DNA of 19,561 nucleotides from Roridomyces roridus (taxonomy: Eukaryota > Basidiomycota > Agaricomycetes > Agaricales > Mycenaceae), in contig JARKIF010000423.1 of assembly GCA_029378245.1 (NCBI GenBank), forward strand, positions 1 through 19,561, read 5' to 3'. Positions within the stretch are counted from its first letter, which is position 1; every line of letters starts with the position of its first letter. Both the position numbers and the translations under genes were made by a program. The notes beneath the pieces were generated by a model. The model saw nothing but the letters and a program-made list of their open reading frames with translations, had not been told where the DNA came from and made no database searches. Positions 1 to 9,502 of the stretch are shown one piece after another.

Positions 1-655
1 CCATATCTGTGAAAGAACCAAGCAATTGTGCAGCATTGTCAACACTGACAAGAGCCGCACCCGGACGGCGTCCGAAATCGCACCCCCAAATATGCAGACC
101 AACCAAACGAAACCGATTTTTGTACCGGAGGCCCTCCTGGTGCACGGGAGGTTTTGGGGACGTGTTACAGCCCTCACACGAGTGCTTGCGGCTTGTGAGT
201 CCGGAGCAGTGTCTCCCACAGCAAGAGTTGGGGTGATACGGGGCCTAGCCCTGACTTACCTTTGCGCGACCCTGCCTGTGTAGTTCGGTGGCTCTGGCTA
301 CCGCAGACAAGTGAAGAGCTCACACCACGAACCCTGGCGAATGTGGTACATCAAGTCACTCTCCATGGCTGTCTCCAGTTAGGGAGAGTGATGGTCATAA
401 TGCCGCAAACGCAAGTGGTTCATCATCTTCTTCTGTGTCGAGTGTTGAAAGTGGATGGCGGTCGATGCCCGACCCAGAGGGAAGAAGCGTGCAATCAGTG
501 AGGTCTCAGACTCTGAAGTATCCTCCAAATCGAAATTCAAATCGGCCCACTGGGCAGATACAAGACAAAGACGACATTATGGTCTACGACTGGAGTCGAT
601 TAATGCAGAATTCGGCGGAAGAATAAACCCCCGCGTAAAGTAAAAACTGACAAGT
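1..655 (+). pseudogene. LINE 5' region, probable ORF1 remnant
   Basis: This stretch precedes the endonuclease and holds only short open pieces: one from about 26 to 283 and one from about 455 to 643. The second is rich in Ser, Lys and Arg and ends in a basic segment, as is common for the nucleic-acid-binding ORF1 or the N-terminal spacer of fungal LINEs. I see no CCHC zinc knuckle or RRM that would prove ORF1. Stop codons in every frame between about 285 and 450 show decay. It may instead be 5' untranslated sequence. The assignment rests mainly on position. Confidence 0.4.
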
Positions 656-691
656 TTGTTCGCTTCCGGCATTAAATTGGAAGCCAACTTA

Positions 692-1415
692 CCGAGCGGC
701 ATAATTATCCGAGAGTTTCAATCGAGCACAATTGATGAGCATAAATTGGCGGTCCTAGGGATTCAAGAGTCGCATATGGACCATGAGGCTGCGGAGAAAT
801 TTCAGGAAGTCTTCTATCGATGGTTTAAAATTATAAACTCTGGGGACCCCGAGAAGCCCAATGCTGTGGCAGGGTTGCCTTCATACTCAACAAGCCCTGG
901 TGATACTGAAAATGTGGTGAAATATGAGCTGATACCTGGCCGTGCACTTCTTATAGTTGTACCTATAAAGGGAGCAGACCCTAAGGTTATATTGAATGTG
1001 TATGCACCCAATACCCAAAAAGAACGAACATGTTGTGGATTCAACTATGGGAAATCTGGCAAAGAATAAAGACATCCCACTACCCGATGACTCACTGGGT
1101 GACTGGAATTTTGTGGAAGAAGGGCGAGACCGTAACTCCGGAATTGATGACCCTGTACCTAACGCGTGGAAGCGACTTAAAGATCTCCTCCGCCTAGAGG
1201 ATGGATGGAGATCCACTTTCCCAGATAAAAGAGACTATACCTGTATCCAGAAGCGGACTGATGCCCAAACTGGGGAACTTCATCTCTCGTATTCACGTCT
1301 TGACAGACTGTGTATTGCTAGCGGCACGGGACACCATTATAGAAATTGGGGTATCCACAGACATGCAGTCAAATCCGACCATCTACTAGTCACTGTCGAA
1401 TATTGCCCCAGGCGC
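692..1415 (+). pseudogene. LINE endonuclease (EEP family), frameshifted remnant
   Basis: This part would nick the target DNA for target-primed reverse transcription. In the first frame the segment around 757-781 reads GIQESH, the LINE form of the motif with the catalytic Glu (codon 767-769), and NVYAPN follows near 994-1010. The reading frame then shifts, and the second frame holds GDWN at 1098-1109 (normally GDFN or GDWN), FPDKRDYT at about 1218-1240, SRLDR at about 1293-1307 and SDH at about 1374-1382. These are the ordered landmarks of the fold. The N-terminal strand that normally carries the first catalytic Asn appears deleted or scrambled, and residues between NVYAPN and GDWN are shortened. 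The copy is not functional. Confidence 0.88.
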
Positions 1416-1439
1416 GAAAATCTACAAGGAAAAGGCCGA

Positions 1440-2110
1440 TGGGCACTTCCACTCTACCTGCTAACCTTAATAAATTTATGGACAAAGTAAATGAACTAGG
1501 CCTCGAAGCGAAGAGAAACTGGAAAACTTAGAAAAGGAAATCGAGTATCTAACCTGAACATTCAGACAATCAGTCATGATCTCAAAGGTATGATAACAGA
1601 GCATGGACAACATTGCACACGTTTCGTTGAAGGTGACCTAGACCGTCAGATACACACATGGAAGGTGCAACTGCACTTGATTATTCACGATGAAACAATC
1701 CCACTGGAAGAGAGAAACATGTCTGCCTACTTACTGGACAGTAAGATCCAGAGTGCAGTTGATGAGCGTGCAGCTAAGAAGAGGGAGCTCCGTGAAGCTC
1801 GATTCCAAATTGAGGTGAATCTCTCCAAACGAAGAACTGGACAAAGTCTTCACATGGCTACAAGCCGAAAGAATCAATATTCGAGTTTCGAAAGAACATC
1901 AGGCAGAGCCACGTGCACAGTATGAGACACTCCAAGTCAATGGCAGAACTGGCCCGAAACTACCATGAAACATTACAAGAAAAGGACAAACCAGATGCAT
2001 AGGATCAAGTCTTTGCAACAAATGTAACATTAAACTCGTGTGATGTGCACCTGTCAGAAGATGAGTTAAAAAGATGGATACCGAGTTCACTGAGGACAGT
2101 GTCCGTGAAG
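1440..2110 (+). pseudogene. LINE linker between endonuclease and reverse transcriptase
   Basis: The sequence continues the LINE polyprotein between the endonuclease and the reverse transcriptase, in pieces. The clearest piece is 1590-1925, about 111 codons, rich in charged residues and with a segment around DERAAKKRELREARFQ that would form a helix or coiled coil. LINE proteins usually have such a helical linker here. Stops at 1529-1531 and 1923-1925 and a frame change break it. No motif specific enough to name a domain is visible. Confidence 0.6.
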
Positions 2111-3412
2111 CTCTGAGACTTTCCAATAATGGAAAGGCAGCTGGATGATGGCATCCCCTATGAATTCTACAAGATGTTAGACCTGAAATACCGTCGGAGC
2201 ACCGACAATGGCAAAAAGGTTTTCAATGTGATTGGCTTCCTACAGAATCTCTATTGATATAGAAACCTTTGGACTCAACGAAGGATCATCTTTCCACCTT
2301 GGATGGATGTGCCCATATACAAAAAAGGCGACAAAGCATTTGTTTCAAACTACCGCCCCATAACCTGCCTGAATACAGACTACAAATTAATGACCAAAAT
2401 CTACTCCTTACGGCTGATGACTGTGGCAGGTTCCCTTGTACATCCTGACCAAGCTGGCTTCATGAAGGGCCGAAGAATTGAGGACCAGGTGAAATTAGCC
2501 AAATTCCTTCTTGACTATGCGGATGCCACTGATGAGCAAGGGATTCTAGTCTCACTGGACCAAGAAAAAGCATATGACAAAATTGACCACAACTATCTTC
2601 GAACTGTTCTAATACACATGCGCCTGCCGGACCGCTTTACAAATACAGTCATGAACCTATACTCTGGAGCAAAAACTACAGTAATGATCAACGGCGAACT
2701 GAGTACCCCCTACACTGTTACAAGAGGAGTGAGACAAGGAGACCCACTGTCTTGACTGTTCAACTTAGCAATTGAGCCACTTGCATGCCTTATAAGGGCG
2801 TCAAGTCTCCAGGGAATCCAAATCCCCGGTATAGACCGGAGACTTCTAATGTCACTGTTTGCAGACGACACAACAATATACCTATTACATTCAGACTCCT
2901 GGAGTGAGCTGTGGAGTATACTCAATCTTTGGAAAATGGCCTCAGGTGCAAAATTCAATGAAGCAAAAACAGTGGTAGTCCCCTTTGGAAGCACTGAGTA
3001 CCGGGCCAAGGTAATCCTTCAACGCAAGCTAAATGAAGACCCAGACTCTGGGTTCATTGATGAAAAAATTCTAATTCTTGGTGATGGCCAGAGTTTCAGA
3101 ATGCTAGGAGCGTTCCTGGGAAATAAAATTAGCTACAGACCCCGTGGCCGTCAATACTGGAGAAAATAGATGGGGATGTGGCAAGATGGATGCGTACAAG
3201 CCCCGGGGCTAGAAGGGAAGCGTCATGTCACCAACATGCATTTTGGTGGGCGCACACAATATCTGACAAGAAGCCAAAGTATGCCAGATGAAATTGAAGA
3301 CACACTCGAGCGCAAGCTGCATGCTTTTATTTGGGAAGGAGAAAAAGCTCGAGTGGGACATGATACCATGCGCCTGCCATTGCACATGGTGGATGTGATA
3401 TCTTGGATATAA
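2110..3412 (+). pseudogene. LINE reverse transcriptase, interrupted by stop and frameshift
   Basis: This is the palm and fingers of a LINE reverse transcriptase. Landmarks in one frame are YKKGDKAFVSNYRPI near 2318-2362, the motif A segment SLDQEKAYDKID with its catalytic Asp at codon 2558-2560, TRGVRQGDPLS at about 2720-2752, and the catalytic FADD at 2858-2869. An in-frame TGA at 2753-2755 sits right after DPLS, where a codon such as TGC is usual. Near 3130-3145 the frame changes, so that the continuation PWPSILEKIDGD lies in another frame; the thumb and connection region continues from 3170 to about 3412 and shifts again. The N-terminal fingers at 2110-2300 are badly eroded. All active-site Asp residues remain visible, but the chain is broken. 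Confidence 0.93.
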
Positions 3413-3990
3413 AACCCGAAATGAAGCAATTGACCTATGGAATCTTAAAGTCTACATGACGCAAGGAGAAGATAGACCAATGTGGTGCTTCCTTGTTGAC
3501 CAGCTTATAATCAGAGTCTTGGAAGATAGCTACATTCATAAGCCAGAAGGAATGGCGGTCAACATTTTTCTCCAGAATATTCACCTCCCAATTTCTAAAC
3601 AGACAAAACTACCACATGAGATACAAAGAATGATCAAATCTGCAAGAAAGCACGGATTCATTTACAATGGCCTTGCAATCGAAGAAGAGGTCCAGTTGAA
3701 AATGCCCATCTGGGACCACGTTGGTGCTGACCCAGCGCTCCATAAGAAGGCCTTAAGGAGAGAATCTGCACCATGTTTGAGGGAAAACCATGGAGTCAAA
3801 CTAGTTGAAGATGCACTTCTAATTGCAAATAGGGAGAATTCAAACACTAGACACCTTACCAATAATGAGGTTCAGGGAGAAAAAACTGTGCATGTAGTGA
3901 CTGTAAACATGATCGACATGAACTAAGGTGCCTTGAGCCAGGGGCATGCATAAAAACTGCGAAAATGCTTGTGTTTAGTCTAACTCCTAA
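3400..3990 (+). pseudogene. LINE post-RT region with a Cys cluster
   Basis: The open segment 3456-3926 continues the LINE protein after the thumb and is largely helical and charged. Its last part shifts frame into a cysteine-rich stretch at 3893-3948, with a CSDC pair followed by two further Cys (RCLEPGAC), which suggests a small zinc ribbon. I know this kind of insert before the RNase H domain only from general familiarity with fungal LINEs, so the zinc-binding role is inference. The frame closes near 3926 and coding continuity is lost until about 4080. Confidence 0.65.
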
Positions 3991-4059
3991 ATGGAGTCCT
4001 GTTTTTGACAAGCAGGAGAAGAGGATGAAATAAAGCTGACAGATGAAATCAAGGAGGCA

Positions 4060-4626
4060 AACCAGGCAGAAGTTTCAGTAAACAAAATTTTCACCTTTGA
4101 CCCTGAATTTTACCTGAAAAATGTTGCAGGTGGGTGCCGTATCTTCACAGATGAAAACCTTTCAAAGAGAATTGCGGCTAAGAGAAAGTTCTGCCCTGAT
4201 GCCCAAGTAGTGAAGAGAGAAATCCACATATATGCAAAGGTCCTGAATGCAGGGGGCCACAATCCAAAAATTGAAGTTGGAATAAGATCAAGTGTCCTGG
4301 GACTCATGGCACAAGCACCCAATTCAAATGAGAGGTTCAATGTTACCTTTAGTGACTCTAGCATAGCCCTCAACTCTAATACAGCCTGGCTTGCGGGCCT
4401 GCTTATTGCCCTCCAACGGACTGAGCACAATTCTGAACTGCTAATCTGTACTCGTTCCAAAGTGCTTCCCGAAGTCCTAGTAAAGAATCGAATCAAGTAT
4501 GAAAATCTTATGACCAATCCTGCCTTCCCTGTATTTCAAGCAGCTATTGCTGCCTTGCGTGAACGTACACATAAGGTACAATTCAACAGACCGAACCAGA
4601 ATTTGGCAACTACACCTCCATGGTGA
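4060..4626 (+). pseudogene. LINE RNase H-like domain, catalytic residues lost
   Basis: RNase H in LINEs removes RNA from the RNA:DNA hybrid. The fold is recognisable from FTDEN at about 4144-4158, the SVLGLMAQAP segment, FSDSSIALNSNTAW near 4350-4388, AGLLIALQ and the following ICTRSK at about 4444-4461. The first acidic residue (Asp of FTDEN) is present. The position usually held by Glu (AELAG-type motif) is Trp in AWLAG, and the usual Asp of TDSK is Arg in TRSK. The domain would therefore be inactive even without the frameshift near 4600 that separates it from the next part. Confidence 0.75.
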
Positions 4627-5482
4627 AGACTTTGAAGAAATTGAAATTGACACAGCATCTGCTATCATGTTCAATAATCCTGGCATGCAACTTCAGCATG
4701 GCTCGCAAACGGTATTCACAAAAATCCTGAAAATGAGGTACAGCAAACCACACCGTAAGACAACCTTCATAAATATTGAGAGAGTAAGAGCCACTAAAGA
4801 CGAAATCTTTAAATACAGCCCCTCTGACGAGACAATCTGGAAGTCAGTGCGGGACAATAAATTTCCAATAAAAACCCGAGACTTTCTATGGAAGTGTATC
4901 CACAACACATTCAGAGTCGGAGAATTCTGGGACCACATCCCGGGTGCTGAAATTCGAGGAATATGCCCAACGTGCAAAACTCCTGAGACCCTTGAACACA
5001 TTGCAGTAGAATGCCAAGCCCCAGAGACAGGCAAAGTATGGAGGCTCACAAAGCAACTCTGGAACATGAAGTACAATGATTGGCCGCAAATGACCTGGGG
5101 GCTAATCCTGGGTAACAACTTGACAAGGTTCAAGACAAATGGAAAACCAATGCCCCAAAAAGACCGCCTCTTCAGCATTCTGGTATCAACTGTGTGGCAT
5201 CTAATTTGGAACCTTAGAGTAGATCGGGTCATACGAAACCCACACAAGGTAGTAGGCGAGTCCGAAGTGCACAACCGCTGGCTGACAATGATAAATGGAG
5301 CATTGAAAAGAGATAGGATCCTTACAGACAAGAGGAAGTTCGGAAAAATGAGTTTTGATAAACAGGTGGTCCTAAACACCTGGAGCGGAATTCTGCTGGA
5401 AGAAGATTCATTGCCGGATGACTGGATTAAAATTAGGGGGGTTTTAGTGGGTATTCTGCCCTTGAGAACAGGTGTAGGTTGA
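4604..5482 (+). pseudogene. LINE C-terminal zf-RVT zinc-binding domain and tail
   Basis: One uninterrupted frame runs from at least 4604 to the stop at 5480-5482. The part around 4840-5060 is a reverse-transcriptase zinc-binding (zf-RVT) domain: IWKSVRDNKFPIKTRDFLWK leads into CPTC (Cys codons 4964-4966 and 4973-4975), then LEHIAVEC, giving the Cys-Cys-His-Cys set. A tail of about 140 residues follows, rich in Trp (VWHLIWNLR, LNTWSG), and ends in a GILPLRTGVG-like terminus. This is the best preserved part of the element, which is usual for a 3' end copied first during reverse transcription. A long open frame on the opposite strand is a shadow of this region. Confidence 0.88.
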
Positions 5483-5658
5483 AACACACACGCAGGAGTC
5501 CCACACTGGTTGATACCGTGCATAAAGGCATTTCCTCCCGAGCGGCTTAATTCCCGGCTTATATACTGGTTTGTTTTTTCCAGTGACACCAGCGGATGTA
5601 TACTAGAATGCTTCTGCAGACTTATATGCATTATCCAACGCTCCAAAAAAAAAAAAAA
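5483..5658 (+). other. LINE 3' UTR and poly(A) tail
   Basis: About 160 bases follow the last LINE stop codon and end in A14 at 5645-5658. The A-run preceded by a short non-coding tail on the same strand as the reverse transcriptase is the usual 3' signature of a LINE insertion. The tail contains a T-rich patch near 5573-5579. No duplicated target sequence could be paired with the sequence after the A-run. Confidence 0.85.
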
Positions 5659-5901
5659 GATAAGGAAGAGTACATAGTGCTAGAGATACGGTACAATATG
5701 ACTAATTCCCCAACTTTGCCATTCCCGCCTAGTGTAGCGGTTTCAAGCTATGCCCCCTTTCCCCGCTTGGTTCATCCGGCCTTCAGTTCGATTTGTGCTG
5801 GTGGCCTTTTTGTCGAAATGCTGCTGTTCAACCAACAGCGGTTGAACGTGCCTGTTAAACACGTGTGACGTTCAGACGCTCGCTTGTTCAACAATTCTCA
5901 T
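5659..5901. other. Spacer between LINE and ankyrin gene
   Basis: No recognised gene or element lies here. A short frame that stays open to a TGA at 5866-5868 lies in the same phase as the ankyrin gene, but its sequence does not resemble a NACHT domain. If the ankyrin gene is truncated, this is sequence placed between the LINE 3' end and the surviving gene tail, and it would also have to supply any promoter. Confidence 0.5.
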
Positions 5902-8048
5902 ATGGTTACTGCTTTGAATCTCAGTCAACACATCTCACAGGGGCTCATTGCACAGACTTGCGTCCGTTATCTTCGCATATTTTCTGGGGATGACAAATTT
6001 GTGACTAACGAGAGCCTGTGGGAATACCCACTTGCGGAATATGCATCACGGGAATGGTTCCAGCACTTTCAAAACTGCAATGATACAGACCAGGGGCACC
6101 TACTCCAGGCAGTGATGCATCTGCTGGATGATGGGAGTATCCAGTACAAAACTCTGTGTTGGCTGCAGGGTGTGCCAGATGTGCCAGCTATCTGTATGTG
6201 TGCATCAATGGGTTTTCAAAAAGGGGTGTTGTCTCTGCTCAAGGATAGGAAGGTAGCAGTAAATGCTGCACAGAAGGATGGCCGGACACCATTGCACTTT
6301 GCCTCCGGGAATGGGCACCTTGATGTTGCAGAACTGCTCATAGAGCATGGGGCATCAGCTCAGGTGGCCGACAACAATGGCTGGACACCGCTGCACTATG
6401 CTTCCAAGTATAGCCACCTTGATGTTGCCGAACTGCTCATTGGATGTGGGGCAGCAGTCGAGGCTGCCCAGGACAATGGCCAGACACCACTACACTGTGC
6501 CTCGCAGGATGGGCGCCTTGATGTTTCCCAGCTGCTCATTGAACGTGGGGCATCAGTTGAGGCTACCGAGAGCAATGGCTGGACTCCACTGCACTATGCC
6601 TCTAAGCATGACCGCCTTGCCGTTGCCAAACTGCTCATTGAATGTGGGGCATCAGTGGAGGCTGCATCAGCAGATGGCCAGACACCACTGCACTATGCCT
6701 CCAAGTATGACCGCCTTGCCATTGCCAAACTGCTCATAGAGCATGGGGCATTAGTCGATGCCGGCGAGAATGATAGCGAGACACCGCTGCACTATGCCTC
6801 CCAGTTTGGGCACCTTGACATTACCAAGGTGCTCATTAAACATGGGGCATCAGTGGAGGCTGCCAGGAATGATGGCTGGACACCGCTGCACTATGCCTCT
6901 GAGTATGGCCGCCTTGACATTGCAAAACTGCTCATAGAGCATGGGGCATCAGTTAAGGCCACAGAGAACAATGGCCGGACACCGCTGCACTATGCCTCTG
7001 AGTATGGCTGTCTTGCTGTTGCTAAACTGCTCATTGAAGGCGGGGCATCAGTTAAGGCTGCTGAGAATGATGGCCGGACACCGCTGCACTATGCCTCCCA
7101 GTATGGGCGCCTTGACGTTGCCAAGCTGCTCATTGAATGTCGGGCATCAGTGGAGGCTGCATCAGCAGATGGCCGGACACCGCTGCACTATGCCTCCGAG
7201 TATGGCTGCCTTGACAATGCCCAGCTACTCATTGAATGTGAGGCATCAGTGGAGGCTGCTGACAACAATGGCTGGACACCACTGCACTGTGCCTCCAAGT
7301 CTGGGCGCCTTGATGTTGCCCAGCTGCTCATTGAGTGTGGGGCATCAGTCGAGGCTGCCGAGAATGATGGCCAGACACCGCTGCACTATGCCCCCCAGTA
7401 TGGGCGCCTTGAACTTGTGAAGCTGCTCATTGACCGTGGGGCATCAGTGGAGGCTGCCGAGAACGATGGCTGGACACGCTTCACTATGCCTCCAAGTATG
7501 ACTGCCTTGTTGTTGCCAAACTGCTCATTGAACATGGGGCATCAATTGAGGCTGCCGAGAACGATGGCTGGACACCACTGCACTATGCCTCCCAGTATGG
7601 CTGCCTTGCTGTTACCAAACTGCTCATTGAATGTGGGGCATCAGTGGAGGCTGCATTAGCAGATGGCCGGACACCGTTGCACCTTGCCTCCGGGAATGGG
7701 CACCTTGATGTTGCAGAACTGCTCATAGAGCATGGGGCATCAGTTAAGGCCACAGAGAATGATGGTGGGACACCGCTGCACTATGCCTCCAAGTGTGGGT
7801 GCCTTGTTGTTGCCAAACTGCTCATAGAGCATGGGGCATCAGTCAAGGCCGGGGAGAATGATAGTGGGACACCCCTGCACTATGCCTCCAAGTATGGGCG
7901 CCTTGTTGTTGCCAAACTGCTTATTGAAGGTGGGGCATCAGTCGAGGCTGCCGACAACAATGGCTGGACACCACTGCACTATGCTACCCAGTATAAGCGC
8001 CTTGACATTGCCAAGCTGCTCATTGAGTGTAGTCTTAAGACCGGATAG
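5902..8048 (+). pseudogene. Ankyrin-repeat protein, NLR-like C-terminal part, frameshifted
   Basis: From the first in-frame ATG (5902; an in-frame stop lies at 5866-5868) the frame encodes about 120 residues and then ankyrin repeats. The leading part includes LIAQTCVRYLRIF and YPLAEYASREWFQHFQ, which match the helical segment that follows the NACHT and winged-helix parts in fungal NACHT-ankyrin proteins. No P-loop or NACHT is found upstream, so this looks like the tail of an NLR-type receptor. Near 7474-7480 one base is missing (ACACGCTTCAC where other repeats have ACACCGCTGCAC), so translation ends at 7659, while the ankyrin frame continues to a stop at 8046-8048. The last repeat stops in mid-unit after LLIEC, followed by foreign-looking SLKTG. 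In the family the repeats bind ligands or partners; here the product is probably truncated or absent. Confidence 0.85.
6262..8033 (+). repeat. Array of 18 tandem 99-bp ankyrin units
   Basis: The TPLH motif recurs every 99 bases from about 6284 to 7966: twelve intact units, one damaged by the single-base deletion, then five more. Each unit is 33 residues of the form DGxTPLHYASxxGxLDVAxLLIEHGASVEAAEN. Units are very similar in DNA as well as in protein. The unit at 7662-7743 matches the first unit at 6277-6358 in 80 of 82 bases, and both carry the variant ASGNGHLDVAELL, which implies a recent copy across the array. The other two forward frames are also open for long stretches simply because the unit length is a multiple of three. 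Confidence 0.95.
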
Positions 8049-8184
8049 CGTAGCTAGAATAATAACACGAGAATCTATGTATGAGTTAATAGTTGTTCTT
8101 CTCGGTACGACGGAAATCTCACCTCAGTGTCATGTGTATGAACAACAAGACTCAAGAGCTGAGGTGAGATCGGCAACCCATGGC
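8049..8184. repeat. Post-ankyrin stretch with 12-bp inverted repeat
   Basis: Right at the break of the ankyrin array there is a 10-bp palindrome, GTCTTAAGAC (8032-8041). Further on, ATCTCACCTCAG at 8116-8127 is matched in inverse by CTGAGGTGAGAT at 8159-8170, with 31 bases between. The stretch has no coding potential I can support. The sequence at the break begins TGTAGTCTTAAG, so an LTR-type insertion end is possible, but no partner end was found. Confidence 0.5.
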
Positions 8185-8249
8185 TTTCTGTCTAGTGCTG
8201 GCCAAAAATACAATATGAAAAATATATTTTGAATATATTCACAAAAATA

Positions 8250-9010
8250 CAAATTGTTAGGTGCCGGATCCGAGGCTGACTGGAATCCCGGATAAGGACG
8301 ACCGGAGTAAGAGCGACCGGAACTCCGGGACGAAGGACTCCGGAGAGAGACGAAAAGTCGGAGGAGGGAGATGGAGTCCAACCGGTGACACCACAAAGAC
8401 CCAGGGTGACCGGGTTCCCTACGCTACTTCCAGGGGAAGCAATCCGGACGAGACGATAAAGGAGGAGAGGAGAGGAGGGCTCGGAGCAGCCAAGGTCGAA
8501 TAGACCAGGAACGTTAATATTCCAACTGCCGTACCGAGTACAAAAGGAAAGTCTTATATACTAAGTGTGAGAGATATTTGTCAAGACACTAAAATAGACT
8601 TGAGAACGGACATAACCGGCTAAGTGGATATAAGGTGATTAAGCCCGCAATTAAGCCCGCACGGAGTGATCAAGTGGATGTCACTCCAGAGCATGTCAGA
8701 TGAATATCCTGTCAAGGTTCCTTTTTCATGTGATTAACCAAAATACCCGGTGTAGTCCGAGAAGCAGGACTCGGCCTGACAGATGGGATGGATCCGGAGT
8801 TGGGTCAAAGGAACCGGAACTCCGGTTAAAGGAACCGGAGTCCGGAGTTTGGATGAAGTTGGAACGGGACGTAACAAATTGAAGAAGGGCAAAAGTCCGA
8901 ACGAGGACCGGAGTCCGGTCAAGATTGATCCGGGATTGTTGGAGCCGGAACCGGAGTTGGGTCAAAATTGGTCCGGAGTTGGTGAAAATGGAACGGGACG
9001 TAACACAAAT
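8250..9010. mobile_element. Solo LTR (751 bp) with CAAAT target duplication
   Basis: The segment 8255-9005 begins TGTTAG and ends GTAACA, so it has the TG...CA form with a 5-bp inverted end (TGTTA/TAACA). It is flanked by CAAAT on both sides (8250-8254 and 9006-9010). This is what recombination between the two LTRs of a retrotransposon leaves. A TATA-like TATATACTAAG sits at about 8555-8565. Both halves are rich in short CCGGAGT, CCGGAACTCCGG and GGAACCGGAGT repeats. Short open frames inside it are not genes. It lies inside the hAT-like element, so it is younger than that element. Ty3- or Ty1-type origin cannot be told without an internal region. Confidence 0.88.
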
Positions 9011-9130
9011 ACAATACGCCGGGGAAGCTGGGCTTAGAATACAGCTACGGCGAATACGGCTACGCTACAATATGGCTACAATATGATATGCCCCTGAGCG
9101 TATTCAAATATATTCGGCTACGATGATGCC

Positions 9131-9379
9131 TGCAGATTGGGCTGATCCGACAGTGATCCAGGTACAATCAGATGGCACTCCATCATTTGGCAGACTGATG
9201 GGCTTCTGACAAGGGTTTGCCGTTGATCTGGGCCCAATTTGGTGACGCTGTTGATGATCTTAGTGTCTCATCAATGATCACCGAGATGCCGCTCCTCCAT
9301 GATGGCCAGCCCGAGCGAGTTCACTCCTTGTATGAAGTGATGGCAGGTTGGAATGTCATTTGCAATGTGCAGGGTTGAA
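9131..9379 (+). pseudogene. Unidentified coding-like fragment inside the hAT-like element
   Basis: One frame reads DWADPTVIQVQSDGTPSFG and LMGF from about 9136, then a one-frame shift leads into a second segment (about 9216-9377) that includes WAQFGDAVDDLSVSSMITE and ends in a TGA at 9377-9379. The amino-acid composition and the two adjoining frames look like a decayed exon and not like the AT-rich subterminal arms on either side. I do not recognise the protein and it does not resemble the hAT transposase C-terminus. It could be a gene piece captured by the transposon, or a residue of a transposase too decayed to see. Confidence 0.35.
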
Positions 9380-9502
9380 TTATCAGCACTCTGACTGCCA
9401 AGGCAAGCACAGGTTGTAGGCGGGATGGCGTGCCGAATATATTTTGAATATAGTCAAAATATATTCATATTCAAGCCGAGAATACGCTACAATACGCTAC
9501 GA

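Larger units (their letters stand above)
1..5658 (+). mobile_element. Degenerate LINE (non-LTR retrotransposon), 5' end possibly outside window
   Basis: The order of recognisable parts is apurinic-type endonuclease (EEP), reverse transcriptase, a cysteine cluster, an RNase H-like domain and a zf-RVT zinc-binding domain, ending in a run of 14 A at 5645-5658. This order is known from fungal LINEs of the Tad/L1-like groups. The parts are all on the plus strand but lie in different frames, with at least five frame changes and an in-frame TGA in the reverse transcriptase, so the copy cannot be autonomous. I could not find a target site duplication, because the 5' boundary is not visible; the sequence after the A-run starts GATAAGGAAGAG. 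The family assignment is from motif recognition only. Confidence 0.93.

Noticed and set aside
4693..5646. 317-codon open frame on the minus strand
   Set aside because: It lies opposite the well-preserved LINE zf-RVT frame and has no domain; the plus-strand frame explains the sequence.
6347..7420. Long alternate-frame open stretches with a repeated MGHQ...TMAGHHCTMPPS pattern
   Set aside because: They come from the 99-base ankyrin unit read one base out of frame; open length follows from the repeat.
8726..9037. Overlapping open frames on both strands rich in GTGTPVKGTG-type residues
   Set aside because: They lie inside the solo LTR and reflect its CCGGAGT repeats.
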